Position numbers and translations under genes: made by a program. Of a DNA stretch of 5,966 nucleotides, positions 1-5,732 are shown piece after piece. The notes below the pieces were generated by a model. The model had not been told where the DNA came from and did no database searches. It saw only the letters and a program-made list of their open reading frames with translations. This stretch comes from Pedobacter sp. (lineage in GTDB: Bacteria; Bacteroidota; Bacteroidia; Sphingobacteriales; Sphingobacteriaceae): positions 1 to 5,966 of the forward strand of contig SEDG01000161.1 of NCBI GenBank assembly GCA_004295885.1, in the 5' to 3' direction. Position 1 is the first letter of the stretch. Each line of letters starts with the position of its first letter.

Positions 1-327
1 TATCCCTACGATAAGTTATTAGTTATTGGAACAGACGACCAGTTAGCGAATATCAAACCGCTGTTTGAAGGAATAGTTGATGAAACTTTAGTATCCATAC
101 CGATGGAAGACATGTCGTTACAAAAAGTTGTGATTAACAGTAAATCAGGTGTTTTCGGACAGACCATTAGAAATTCAGGAATTAGAGAACAAACGCAAGG
201 TTTGGTTGTAGGGATTGAAAGAAATGGAGAACGTATCTTAAATCCAGATTCAAATTTAATTTTCGAAAATGGAGATATTGTTTGGATTGTAGGTAACAAT
301 AAAAAGATACCAGAGTTGTTGAAATAA
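1..327 (+). CDS. C-terminal end of a cation:proton antiporter / K+ transport protein with RCK-C (TrkA-C) domain (5' partial)
   Basis: The reading frame is open from base 1 and ends at TAA 325-327, giving the last 108 residues of a protein that begins outside the window. Residues 1-35 (starting YPYDKLLVIGTDDQL) look like the linker after a nucleotide-binding RCK-N/TrkA-N domain. Residues about 39-102 match the small TrkA-C fold: an initial beta strand (LQKVVI), a GQTIRNSGIRE helix region, a hydrophobic strand (GLVVGIER), a NPDSNLIFENGDIVWIVG strand-turn-strand, and a short C-terminal helix. In Bacteroidota this arrangement is common at the cytoplasmic end of Kef/CPA2-type Na+(K+)/H+ antiporters, where the RCK-C domain senses a small ligand and gates transport. 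The membrane part is not visible, so a TrkA-type channel regulator cannot be excluded. ATG 103 is internal to the domain and is not the start. Confidence 0.75.
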   Translation, partial: YPYDKLLVIGTDDQLANIKPLFEGIVDETLVSIPMEDMSLQKVVINSKSGVFGQTIRNSGIREQTQGLVVGIERNGERILNPDSNLIFENGDIVWIVGNNKKIPELLK

Positions 328-330
328 CAA

Positions 331-366
331 CTTGCCACCTGATGGGCTATCAGGTGGCAAGTTTTT
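331..366 (+). terminator. Intrinsic terminator of the antiporter gene
   Basis: A perfect 13-bp stem (331-343 paired with 349-361) encloses a 5-nt loop (GGGCT) and is followed directly by five Ts (362-366). It begins 3 nt after the TAA stop of the upstream gene. It lies between two convergent genes. In the opposite direction the hairpin is followed only by a mixed TTGTTATTT tract, so it may work weakly for the gene at 417-1196 too. Confidence 0.93.
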
Positions 367-416
367 GAATTTACTTAATAGTTGTTTATCATAATATATT
401 GCCTGCCGGAATAACT

Positions 417-1196
417 TTACTCTGCTATCCTAAACCCAGTTTCATACCATCCTTCTGGAACCGTGTCATCGGCAATTCCCTCTTTAAACCCTGCAGCAAA
501 AATTCCTGCCGGATTAAACTTCTTGTCATTTACCGTTGTCTTGTTGGAGGAGAATAACAAGCTTAATCCAAAAATGTAAAAGGAGCCAATCGGAAAATCA
601 TAACTAAATGTTTGCTCGGCTGTCACTCCTTGCCCTTTTTCTAAATCTATATATTGAGTTTGCGCTCTAAACCCCAATGCCTTTCCCAGGTTAAAGAATA
701 CAGGTTGGATCTGAATACTCACCTTGTCTGTATTCTCTGGGAACCTAATGTTTTTAGAAACCTTAAAGGAAGGAATGGTAATGTTTACCTTTTCATCCTC
801 ATAAGCTACCCTTGGCATTAGTAAAAGCGAGTCTACCAACAAGGAATTGGTGTTAAACTCAAAACCCTTTAGTCTATTGAAACTTTCCGTATTAAATACG
901 ATTTTTCCATCAAGTTCTAAATGCTGATTAACAATGATGGAGATAGCAGAATTCATCCTGTTTACCATTTGCCGATCATCAAAGTCATTAACCAATCCCT
1001 TAAAATGAAATCTAATGTGTTTAGCGAAAGGACTAACTAAACTACCAAAAAGCGATGCGCTTTTTTTTGTGTTTGCTGTTTGTTTTACATTACCCTTTCC
1101 AGGTTTTTGCGAAACCGTTGATGTTGTTTCGTCATAGCGCCTAAAGCTAAGGTGGCCTAGGCTGCCTCTAAAATTTTTTCCGTCAAATAAAGCCAT
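417..1196 (-). CDS. Hypothetical soluble protein, 259 aa
   Basis: A 259-residue protein of unknown function. It has no signal peptide and no membrane helix, so it is predicted to be cytoplasmic. The N-terminal 50 residues hold a short glycine/basic segment (GSLGHLSFRRYD), then VSQKPGKGNVKQT and a KKSASLFG segment. This layout resembles the start of small Bacteroidota hypothetical families such as DUF6266 (GxxGxxxxR, then a KPG-like motif, then an F/R helix). That resemblance is from memory and weak. The rest alternates short polar and hydrophobic stretches, as in a beta-rich protein, with a glycine-rich end (NPAGIFAAGF, residues 228-237). The start ATG at 1194-1196 follows an A/T-rich leader without a Shine-Dalgarno, normal for this phylum. 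The gene stands alone: convergent with the antiporter gene, and separated from the next gene upstream on its strand by about 400 bp of repeats. Coding status is well supported; function is not. Confidence 0.82.
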   Translation of the reverse strand: MALFDGKNFRGSLGHLSFRRYDETTSTVSQKPGKGNVKQTANTKKSASLFGSLVSPFAKHIRFHFKGLVNDFDDRQMVNRMNSAISIIVNQHLELDGKIVFNTESFNRLKGFEFNTNSLLVDSLLLMPRVAYEDEKVNITIPSFKVSKNIRFPENTDKVSIQIQPVFFNLGKALGFRAQTQYIDLEKGQGVTAEQTFSYDFPIGSFYIFGLSLLFSSNKTTVNDKKFNPAGIFAAGFKEGIADDTVPEGWYETGFRIAE

Positions 1197-1302
1197 AAAT
1201 TTTAATTTATTTAATATCCACTAATCATTTCGGGATGATTGGGTATTCGGCTATTGTTGAAGTAATTCCCCTCCAGGCTTTCTTCGTATCTAAGTTATAT
1301 CA

Positions 1303-1391
1303 AATCCGCGATAAATGCAAAACTAATCCGCGTCTAGTCCGCATTCGATGCGGACTAGACGCGGACTCAATGCGGACTGAATGCGGTCTCA
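1303..1391. repeat. Inverted array of 11-bp units with a perfect 18-bp palindrome
   Basis: The core is a perfect inverted repeat: 1327-1344 pairs with 1348-1365 (18 bp) around a TCG loop, and it is much more GC-rich than its surroundings. The right side continues as four consecutive 11-bp units, ATGCGGACTAG (1348), ACGCGGACTCA (1359), ATGCGGACTGA (1370) and ATGCGGTCTCA (1381). The left side shows the same units in the opposite orientation at 1336 (AGTCCGCA), 1325 (AATCCGCG) and 1303 (AATCCGCG), with a degenerate copy at 1314. The structure is therefore two opposed tandem arrays meeting at about 1346. There is no T tract, so it is not a normal intrinsic terminator. A dispersed hairpin (REP-like) element is the best guess. 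It lies in the 1197-1594 interval, where I find no convincing gene. Confidence 0.8.
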
Positions 1392-1466
1392 CTAAGGAGA
1401 AAACACGGCTAACAATAGGATAAGAGTTAAAGGAATATTAGCTAGCGAATGGGTGTCTTATACTTG

Positions 1467-1577
1467 ATTATCCTTACAAAAAACGGATAGTTAAACGGTT
1501 ATATACTTACAATGACAACAAAGATAAACGGCTATATCCTTACATTATATTTTCTTCAAACTGGTATATCCTTACAG
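1467..1577. repeat. Degenerate direct-repeat array, 32-33 bp period, four units
   Basis: The anchor TATATCCTTAC occurs at 1533-1543 and 1565-1575, with the variant TATATACTTAC at 1500-1510 and a more diverged ATTATCCTTAC at 1467-1477. Spacings are 33, 33 and 32 bp. The conserved part of each unit is about 20 bp (TAAACGGCTATATCCTTACA in the best copy, 1525-1544), and the remaining roughly 13 bp is variable. An additional AAACGG at 1481-1486 sits 12 bp before the AAACGG at 1493-1498. The array lies just beyond the stop codon of the membrane-LytTR gene and about 270 bp upstream of the start of the gene at 417-1196. It may be a decayed minisatellite or a helically phased set of protein-binding sites. 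Confidence 0.65.
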
Positions 1578-1594
1578 TTTTGTTCAGTTGTTTT

Positions 1595-2158
1595 TTACTT
1601 CCCCAAAGCTTCCTTAACCATTTCCCTATTTGGCTTGGATACAGGAATCTTGTCATTATTATTTAACTGCAACATCCCACCATCCTCTTTCAGCCAACTT
1701 TTAACATAAGTTGGATTTATTAAATGGCTTTGATGTGTCCTAAGAAATCCCTTTGGCTTTAATTGGTCGGCGTATTCTTTTAAAGACTTTGAAACCAGAA
1801 TATTTTCTCCCTCTAAAACGAACTTTGTATAATTATCATCTGCCTCGCACCTAATGATTTCAGCAATTTCCACATATCTTATTTCACTTTGTTGGGGTAA
1901 GGCTATTTTAGAACTTTCTTTACGCTTAAACGCTACGTCTGTTGCCAGCGTAGCGTTTTGTTTCTTTTCAGGCTCGTTAGTACCATTGACATTAACCGTA
2001 TAATGATTTACGGGAAGCCCGTGATTAAAATTGTCTTTTTTTTTAGTGATTGAATTTACTATTAAAATGATCCCAAAAATTACCGCAATTACAAAAAATA
2101 GTGATAACAAGATTAAGAAAATTTCCCCAGCGCCAATGTTTAAAAAATCTAACAGCAT
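1595..2158 (-). CDS. Membrane-anchored LytTR-domain DNA-binding protein without receiver domain
   Basis: A 187-residue protein with one hydrophobic helix at about residues 12-35 (IFLILLSLFFVIAVIFGIIL), followed by the positive stretch NSITKKK. By the positive-inside rule the N-terminus is outside and the rest is cytoplasmic. Residues 40-83 form a polar linker. Residues about 84-187 are a LytTR DNA-binding domain (EIRYVEIAEIIRCEADDNYT, SKSLKEYAD, GFLRTHQSHLINPTYV, DKIPVSKPNREMV). This domain is about 73% identical to that of the neighbouring response regulator by hand alignment, with one single-residue gap. There is no receiver, so it cannot be controlled by Asp phosphorylation. It follows the response regulator gene on the same strand after 128 bp, which contain a possible promoter of its own. 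It may be a tethered transcription factor or a competitor of the regulator. TM-LytTR proteins are known in other bacteria; the role here is inferred. Confidence 0.88.
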   Translation of the reverse strand: MLLDFLNIGAGEIFLILLSLFFVIAVIFGIILIVNSITKKKDNFNHGLPVNHYTVNVNGTNEPEKKQNATLATDVAFKRKESSKIALPQQSEIRYVEIAEIIRCEADDNYTKFVLEGENILVSKSLKEYADQLKPKGFLRTHQSHLINPTYVKSWLKEDGGMLQLNNNDKIPVSKPNREMVKEALGK

Positions 2159-2176
2159 AACAAATTTAAATTACCA

Positions 2177-2218
2177 AGTTCGACATTGAAAATGGTTTGA
2201 CCAAAACTATATCGAACT
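2177..2218. promoter_or_regulatory. Inverted AGTTCGA pair flanking the -7 element
   Basis: AGTTCGA at 2177-2183 is repeated in inverted orientation at 2212-2218 (TCGAACT on the plus strand). The similarity extends to 10 of 12 bases (CAAGTTCGACAT versus CTAGTTCGATAT). One copy lies just upstream of the TAGTTTTG element and the other lies in the presumed early leader, the arrangement expected of a repressor operator. Spacing between the copies is 28 bp. No known regulator can be assigned. Confidence 0.35.
2202..2209 (-). promoter_or_regulatory. Possible Bacteroidota -7 promoter element for the membrane-LytTR gene
   Basis: Read on the minus strand this is TAGTTTTG, an exact match to the Bacteroidota sigma-ABfr -7 consensus TAnnTTTG. 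It would place the transcription start near 2195 and leave a leader of roughly 37 nt before the ATG at 2156-2158. The expected -33 position (about 2230-2233) reads TTTT instead of TTTG, so the promoter is imperfect and could depend on an activator. Confidence 0.4.
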
Positions 2219-2239
2219 AGAGACATTTGAAAAGCTAAA

Positions 2240-2268
2240 TGAGTATCGGTAGTGATTGGGTGAGTATC
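2240..2268. promoter_or_regulatory. Candidate LytTR operator: perfect 8-bp direct repeat with 21-bp pitch
   Basis: TGAGTATC occurs at 2240-2247 and again at 2261-2268 in the same orientation, 21 bp apart start to start (GATACTCA twice on the minus strand). LytTR regulators such as AgrA, YpdB and BtsR bind pairs of short direct repeats about two helical turns apart, so the geometry fits. The site lies between the response regulator stop codon and the next gene, and about 45-73 bp upstream of the start point predicted from the TAGTTTTG element. That is a typical activator position. The match is in spacing and context; the bases are not the AgrA consensus. Confidence 0.45.
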
Positions 2269-2286
2269 TTGGCTGGTCTAATTTCA

Positions 2287-3033
2287 TTATTTCCCTAAAG
2301 CATTCTTAACCATTTCCCTATTTGGTTTGGATACAGGAATTTTATCTCCATTTTGCATTAGCAAAATACCTCCGTCTTCTTTTAACCAACTTTTTATGTA
2401 AGCCGGATTTACCAAGTGGGTTTGATGGCAACGCAAAAACCCTTTGGGCTTAAATAAATCTGCATATTCCTTAAGCGATTTAGAGATTAGTACTTTGTCA
2501 CCATTTTTCAAAAAGAAAAACGTATAAGTATTTGAAGCTTCACATCGCAAAATTTCTTCAATAGGCACATACCTTATTTCGTTTTGCTGAGGCAAAGCGA
2601 TCTTTGCGTTATCATTAGGTTGTTTTAAATGTTGCAACAGAAAATTAAGCTGTTCATTTTTAGATTTTAATTTAAAACGATATTCTGCCTTGTCAACTGC
2701 AATTTTTAATTCCTCTGTATTTACAGGTTTTAACAAATAGTCAAGGGCTGCAAACTTTACAGCTTGTATACCATAATGGTCAAAAGCTGTTACAAAAATC
2801 ACTTCGAACGATTTCTCTGGCACTAAACCTAGCAGGTCGAACCCTGTGTTGGCCCCCATTTGTATATCGAGAAATAATAAATCAGGTTGTTGTAATTTAA
2901 TTAACGAGACAGCTTCTTCAATTTGAGTAGCCGTACCCACAACTTTAATTGAAGGACAGTAATTGTTTAACAAAATCTCTAGGTTCCTAAGATTCGGAGA
3001 TTCATCATCAACTAAAATGGCTCTCATAACCAT
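2287..3033 (-). CDS. LytTR-family two-component response regulator
   Basis: A 248-residue cytoplasmic regulator. Residues 1-120 are a receiver domain with the acidic pair D9/D10 (ILVDDE), phospho-acceptor D56 (LLFLDIQM), T82 (VIFVTAFD) and K102 (YLLKPVNTEEL). A lysine-rich linker with a probable short helix (residues 108-140) leads to a LytTR DNA-binding domain at about 143-248 (EIRYVPIEEILRCEA, SKSLKEYADLF, GFLRCHQTHLVNPAYI, DKIPVSKPNREMV). All catalytic receiver residues are present. It overlaps the upstream kinase gene, which supports translational coupling and a cognate pair. Two starts are possible. ATG at 3031-3033 gives MVMRAILVDDE and a 10-nt overlap. ATG at 3025-3027 gives MRAILVDDE and a classic ATGA overlap; it is the more usual N-terminus for the family. 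The longer form is listed. Confidence 0.95.
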   Translation of the reverse strand: MVMRAILVDDESPNLRNLEILLNNYCPSIKVVGTATQIEEAVSLIKLQQPDLLFLDIQMGANTGFDLLGLVPEKSFEVIFVTAFDHYGIQAVKFAALDYLLKPVNTEELKIAVDKAEYRFKLKSKNEQLNFLLQHLKQPNDNAKIALPQQNEIRYVPIEEILRCEASNTYTFFFLKNGDKVLISKSLKEYADLFKPKGFLRCHQTHLVNPAYIKSWLKEDGGILLMQNGDKIPVSKPNREMVKNALGK

Positions 3034-4646
3034 TCCCTTAAAGTTATCATTATCACTGTTCCATTTTCATCAGCATTCATATCTAAAATTATATTATTTT
3101 CTTTGTAGATACTGTTCAGCAACAAAAATCTGTTTTGGCTGAGTTTTAAACCGTAACCATCGTAAGATTTCGAAGTATCAAAACCCTTTCCATTGTCTCT
3201 TAACTCCAACATCAAATTTTTATCATTTTTAGCAAAGCTGATGTCAATTTCTCCAAATTTACCTTTTTCGGCTATGCCGTGTTTTACTGCATTTTCTACA
3301 AATGGCTGTAATAACATGGCAGGCATTTCAATGTTCAAATCAACATCTGGTTGGATATTAATTTGATAGTTAAATCCAAATCTCAACTGTTCCATTTGTA
3401 AATAATCGTCTAATAAAGCTTTTTCTTCAGTTAGGCTGATGAGTTCTTTGTTTTCTAAAACATTTCTAGTTAAACGAGAAAACTTACCCAAATACTGATT
3501 TGCTTCCTCAGTTTTCTTTTCGTTCATTAAACTTTGTATCCCGGCTAAAGCATTGAACATAAAATGTGGGTTGAGTTGAGAACGGATAGTAGCTATCTGA
3601 GTTTTAGCGATTTCTTTTTGCCGTTTTTCTGCAAGTATTTTTGTTTTACTTTTTCTTTTAATGTAGAGGACAATAACACCGGCAATGATTGCCATTCCAC
3701 CAACAACTATTGCTATTAGACTGACGAATTCCTTGGTTGTTATATTTTTTGATCGGGAAATTCTTATTGGAAAGACATTATTTCCGAACTCGATTAACGT
3801 TGAATATTTTACTGGAGCGTTTTTAGAAATTATATAAAATCCATCATACTCAATTCTAATATCATAATCTGATATTGTTTTACTTTCCATTGAAGAAACA
3901 GGAATAGCAACATCGTTTGGAAAGTAATTAATCAGGCTCTCACTATATACCGTTTCTCCATCAGGCTTATAAACCTTTATTTTATATAAAAAACTCAGTT
4001 CATTGTATTTAGGAGTAACAATTAAAAATTTCTTATTATTTTTTTCTCCATTAATAGCTATTTCAGAATTAGGTTTTAGGATATCTAATCGTCCATTTTT
4101 AGTGCCGTAATCTTGAAGACTAACGGAAGTTATTTCTAATGGTACAATAGGCTTATCGTAAATAATTACTGAGGTGATTTTAAATTTATTAGGAAGTTTA
4201 TAAAGCTCTAACCTTAGTTTTTTATTATAAATTTTAATATCTCCTAAGTTAACTATAATCTTACCAGGTAGGTCGCTATGCTTTGGATAAACAAAATCAA
4301 CTTCACTTAAAACGGCATTATCCTTAACAATAACTGTATCATTTTCTATTAAGTTATACCTGTAATATTTTATACTATCTTTTGGAATGGTTAGCGATAA
4401 CTTTATTTGTTTTGAACCTTTCAGCAAAACAAAATTATCTGCCCCGGTTTTTAAGCTATAATTGAATGCAGAGATATATTCAGTAGCTTCATCAATAGTT
4501 AAAGAAACTGTAGAAATTGAACTCGTTGCAGTAATGCCATAGTGCATTATATTTCCAAATTTATCTTTCGTCAAAGAAGCCTTATCCTGCCCAAAACAAG
4601 CTGAAGTAATCAATAAAAAAAGTAGTGTAAAGTATTTTCTCATCAT
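3024..4646 (-). CDS. LytS/YpdA-type sensor histidine kinase with an uncharacterised periplasmic domain
   Basis: A 540-residue membrane sensor kinase. Residues 1-20 form a signal peptide ending ACFGQ. Residues about 21-304 are predicted periplasmic, with many alternating hydrophobic/polar strands, and I recognise no tetratricopeptide, beta-propeller or 7TMR-DISM domain. A single membrane helix lies at about 307-328, followed by KRKSK. Residues about 335-540 form the kinase: a coiled segment (ILAEKRQKEIAKTQIATIR), the His_kinase (PF06580) motif with phospho-acceptor H361 in QLNPHFMFNAL, an N-box with N452 (LLQPFVENAVKHG), and a G-box at DNGKGFD (484-490) and GYGL (497-500). It should autophosphorylate and pass phosphate to D56 of the overlapping response regulator. 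ATGs at 4646 and 4643 are adjacent; the first is used. The leader is A-rich with no Shine-Dalgarno. The lipobox-like TSAC is a poor match, so lipidation is unlikely. Confidence 0.94.
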   Translation of the reverse strand: MMRKYFTLLFLLITSACFGQDKASLTKDKFGNIMHYGITATSSISTVSLTIDEATEYISAFNYSLKTGADNFVLLKGSKQIKLSLTIPKDSIKYYRYNLIENDTVIVKDNAVLSEVDFVYPKHSDLPGKIIVNLGDIKIYNKKLRLELYKLPNKFKITSVIIYDKPIVPLEITSVSLQDYGTKNGRLDILKPNSEIAINGEKNNKKFLIVTPKYNELSFLYKIKVYKPDGETVYSESLINYFPNDVAIPVSSMESKTISDYDIRIEYDGFYIISKNAPVKYSTLIEFGNNVFPIRISRSKNITTKEFVSLIAIVVGGMAIIAGVIVLYIKRKSKTKILAEKRQKEIAKTQIATIRSQLNPHFMFNALAGIQSLMNEKKTEEANQYLGKFSRLTRNVLENKELISLTEEKALLDDYLQMEQLRFGFNYQINIQPDVDLNIEMPAMLLQPFVENAVKHGIAEKGKFGEIDISFAKNDKNLMLELRDNGKGFDTSKSYDGYGLKLSQNRFLLLNSIYKENNIILDMNADENGTVIMITLREWL

Positions 4647-4747
4647 TTTTTAGTTTAAGATTTCCTCAAACTTGCCGTTACTTATCAGATTAATAAATGA
4701 CAAAGTAGTAAACAGACCTTATTAATTAGAATTATATAGAAACGACA

Positions 4748-4766
4748 TAGTATTTATTTTATACTA
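4748..4766. repeat. Small A/T-rich inverted repeat upstream of the kinase gene
   Basis: TAGTAT (4748-4753) is repeated inverted as ATACTA (4761-4766) with a 7-nt spacer, about 100-120 bp upstream of the kinase start. It could be an operator for the signalling operon, but a 6-bp A/T-rich match is easily due to chance. No clear TAnnTTTG promoter element was found in 4647-4800 on the minus strand. Confidence 0.2.
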
Positions 4767-4811
4767 CTAATATTAAAACTAACTGATGTACCACCAAACG
4801 CTATTCATAAA

Positions 4812-4899
4812 CCCGACAGCAACGAAAATCCTTTTTGTCAAGCTGGCCCTTCGACTTCGCTCAGGGTGACAGCACAAAAAGATTGTAGTGAATGGCGGG
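4812..4899. repeat. Structured dispersed repeat containing the CCCTTCGACTTCGCTCAGGG core
   Basis: The core at 4847-4871 (CCCTTCGACTTCGCTCAGGG, then TGACA) is the sequence seen in many Bacteroidota genomes as a high-copy intergenic repeat (TGTCACCCTGAGCGAAGTCG on the other strand); this is recognition from memory. It is enclosed by paired arms: CTTTTTGT (4831-4838) with ACAAAAAG (4874-4881), GCTG (4842-4845) with CAGC (4870-4873), CCCT (4847-4850) with AGGG (4863-4866), and farther out CCCG (4812-4815) with CGGG (4896-4899). The result is a long imperfect hairpin, mobile-element-like but with no coding capacity. It lies between the exporter stop and the kinase start and could end exporter transcripts. 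Confidence 0.65.
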
Positions 4900-4936
4900 A
4901 CTGATTTTATAAAAGGACGATTGCTTATTTTTCCTA

Positions 4937-5602
4937 TTACCCCCACCAGTGCAAATAAATTCCGGTTTGTTTGATTATAAAATATAATGCTAGCGCATAC
5001 AAGAACAATGCAATAGAACGATTAATAATATGGCTACTTAATTCGAATTTTTCTTGAATATATTGGGCAAAGTGTGCATAACCATAAAGCGCTAACGCTG
5101 AGCCCATACCAGAACCTAGACTAAAAATTACTAGCGATAAATAATTTGTTCGGATCCATTCATGCAGGATTACGAAATTACCAAAAAACAACCAAAAAGG
5201 AATTTGAACAGGGTTTAAAACCCCTAACAACATTCCATAAAACACACTTCCCTTTTTACTTCTATTATCTTCAGCTTTAGTTTTTGGAACTTTTTTACGA
5301 TTTATCCAAGTGATAGTGCCCATGACAATAAAGAGTATGATCATGAAACAATCTACATAGGTGCCTAATTTTACCTCACTAATGTTCGACTCTAGATTTA
5401 CATCACTCGAGACCCAACGAGCAAAACGCATCATCCCAAAAGTGAAAAAAACCTCTACAATAGAAAATGAAAGTATAAAGTACAATGCTTGGCGCATACC
5501 TTTATTAATGGTGAGCTGTGCCACGGTAAGGTTTATATTGCCTGGCGGAATATATCCCATTGCATTTAAGAGGATGCCTATAATTAAGGTTAAAAAGAGC
5601 AT
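4937..5602 (-). CDS. LysE/RhtB-family amino-acid (or metabolite) exporter
   Basis: A 221-residue inner-membrane protein with about six hydrophobic helices (roughly residues 1-24, 38-60, 82-105, 123-145, 152-176 and 192-214). The N-terminal signature is GYIPPGNINLTVAQLTINKGMRQAL, the family's PGP-like motif plus a following helix with a conserved glycine. Another conserved segment is GMLLGVLNPVQIPFWLFFG in the middle, matching the G-x-x-N-P motif of LysE translocators. Length agrees with the family (about 200-220 aa). Members export amino acids such as lysine, threonine or homoserine lactones using the proton gradient; the substrate here cannot be read from sequence. The loop after the third helix is unusually basic (NRKKVPKTKAEDNRSKKGS). 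It is transcribed in the same direction as the partial uvrA upstream, 130 bp apart, but no shared function is implied. Confidence 0.88.
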   Translation of the reverse strand: MLFLTLIIGILLNAMGYIPPGNINLTVAQLTINKGMRQALYFILSFSIVEVFFTFGMMRFARWVSSDVNLESNISEVKLGTYVDCFMIILFIVMGTITWINRKKVPKTKAEDNRSKKGSVFYGMLLGVLNPVQIPFWLFFGNFVILHEWIRTNYLSLVIFSLGSGMGSALALYGYAHFAQYIQEKFELSSHIINRSIALFLYALALYFIIKQTGIYLHWWG

Positions 5603-5732
5603 AGTTTGCTAAGATAGCTTTTTAAGTAATATGTTCTAAGTGGTAAATTTTAAGTCTTGGATTACAAATCCTTACTTGCGTTACAGGTTAAGTTGTTTTC
5701 TTTAATCCTTTCTCTTTATTCCTTAATCCATT

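Noticed and set aside
6..338. 110-codon minus-strand ORF opposite the antiporter fragment
   Set aside because: It is the antisense shadow of a frame that encodes a clear RCK-C domain and it runs into the terminator hairpin.
1318..1325. TAGTTTTG (minus strand) as a promoter of the gene at 417-1196
   Set aside because: It matches TAnnTTTG exactly, but its -33 region falls in the GC-rich palindrome with no TTTG, and it lies about 120 bp from the start codon. A chance match is likely.
1235..1423. 62-codon plus-strand ORF (starting MIGYSAIVEV) over the palindrome
   Set aside because: Most of its coding content is the 11-bp repeat units read through in frame (three units equal 11 codons), and it has no domain or plausible leader. 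It is best explained as a spurious ORF over a repeat.
1467..1577. CRISPR-like array (20-bp repeat with 13-bp spacers)
   Set aside because: The repeats are degenerate, the period is far too short for any CRISPR type, and there are no cas genes in the window.
1512..1709. 65-codon plus-strand ORF overlapping the 3' end of the TM-LytTR gene
   Set aside because: It is antisense to a well-supported LytTR domain and overlaps the 33-bp repeat array. It shows no recognisable protein features.
5361..5612. Plus-strand ORF opposite the LysE-type exporter
   Set aside because: It is antisense to a conserved membrane protein with the family motifs, with no independent support.
5659..5671. Small hairpin GGATT-ACA-AATCC between uvrA and the exporter gene
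   Set aside because: The stem is only 5 bp with no adjacent T tract, too weak to call a terminator or operator.
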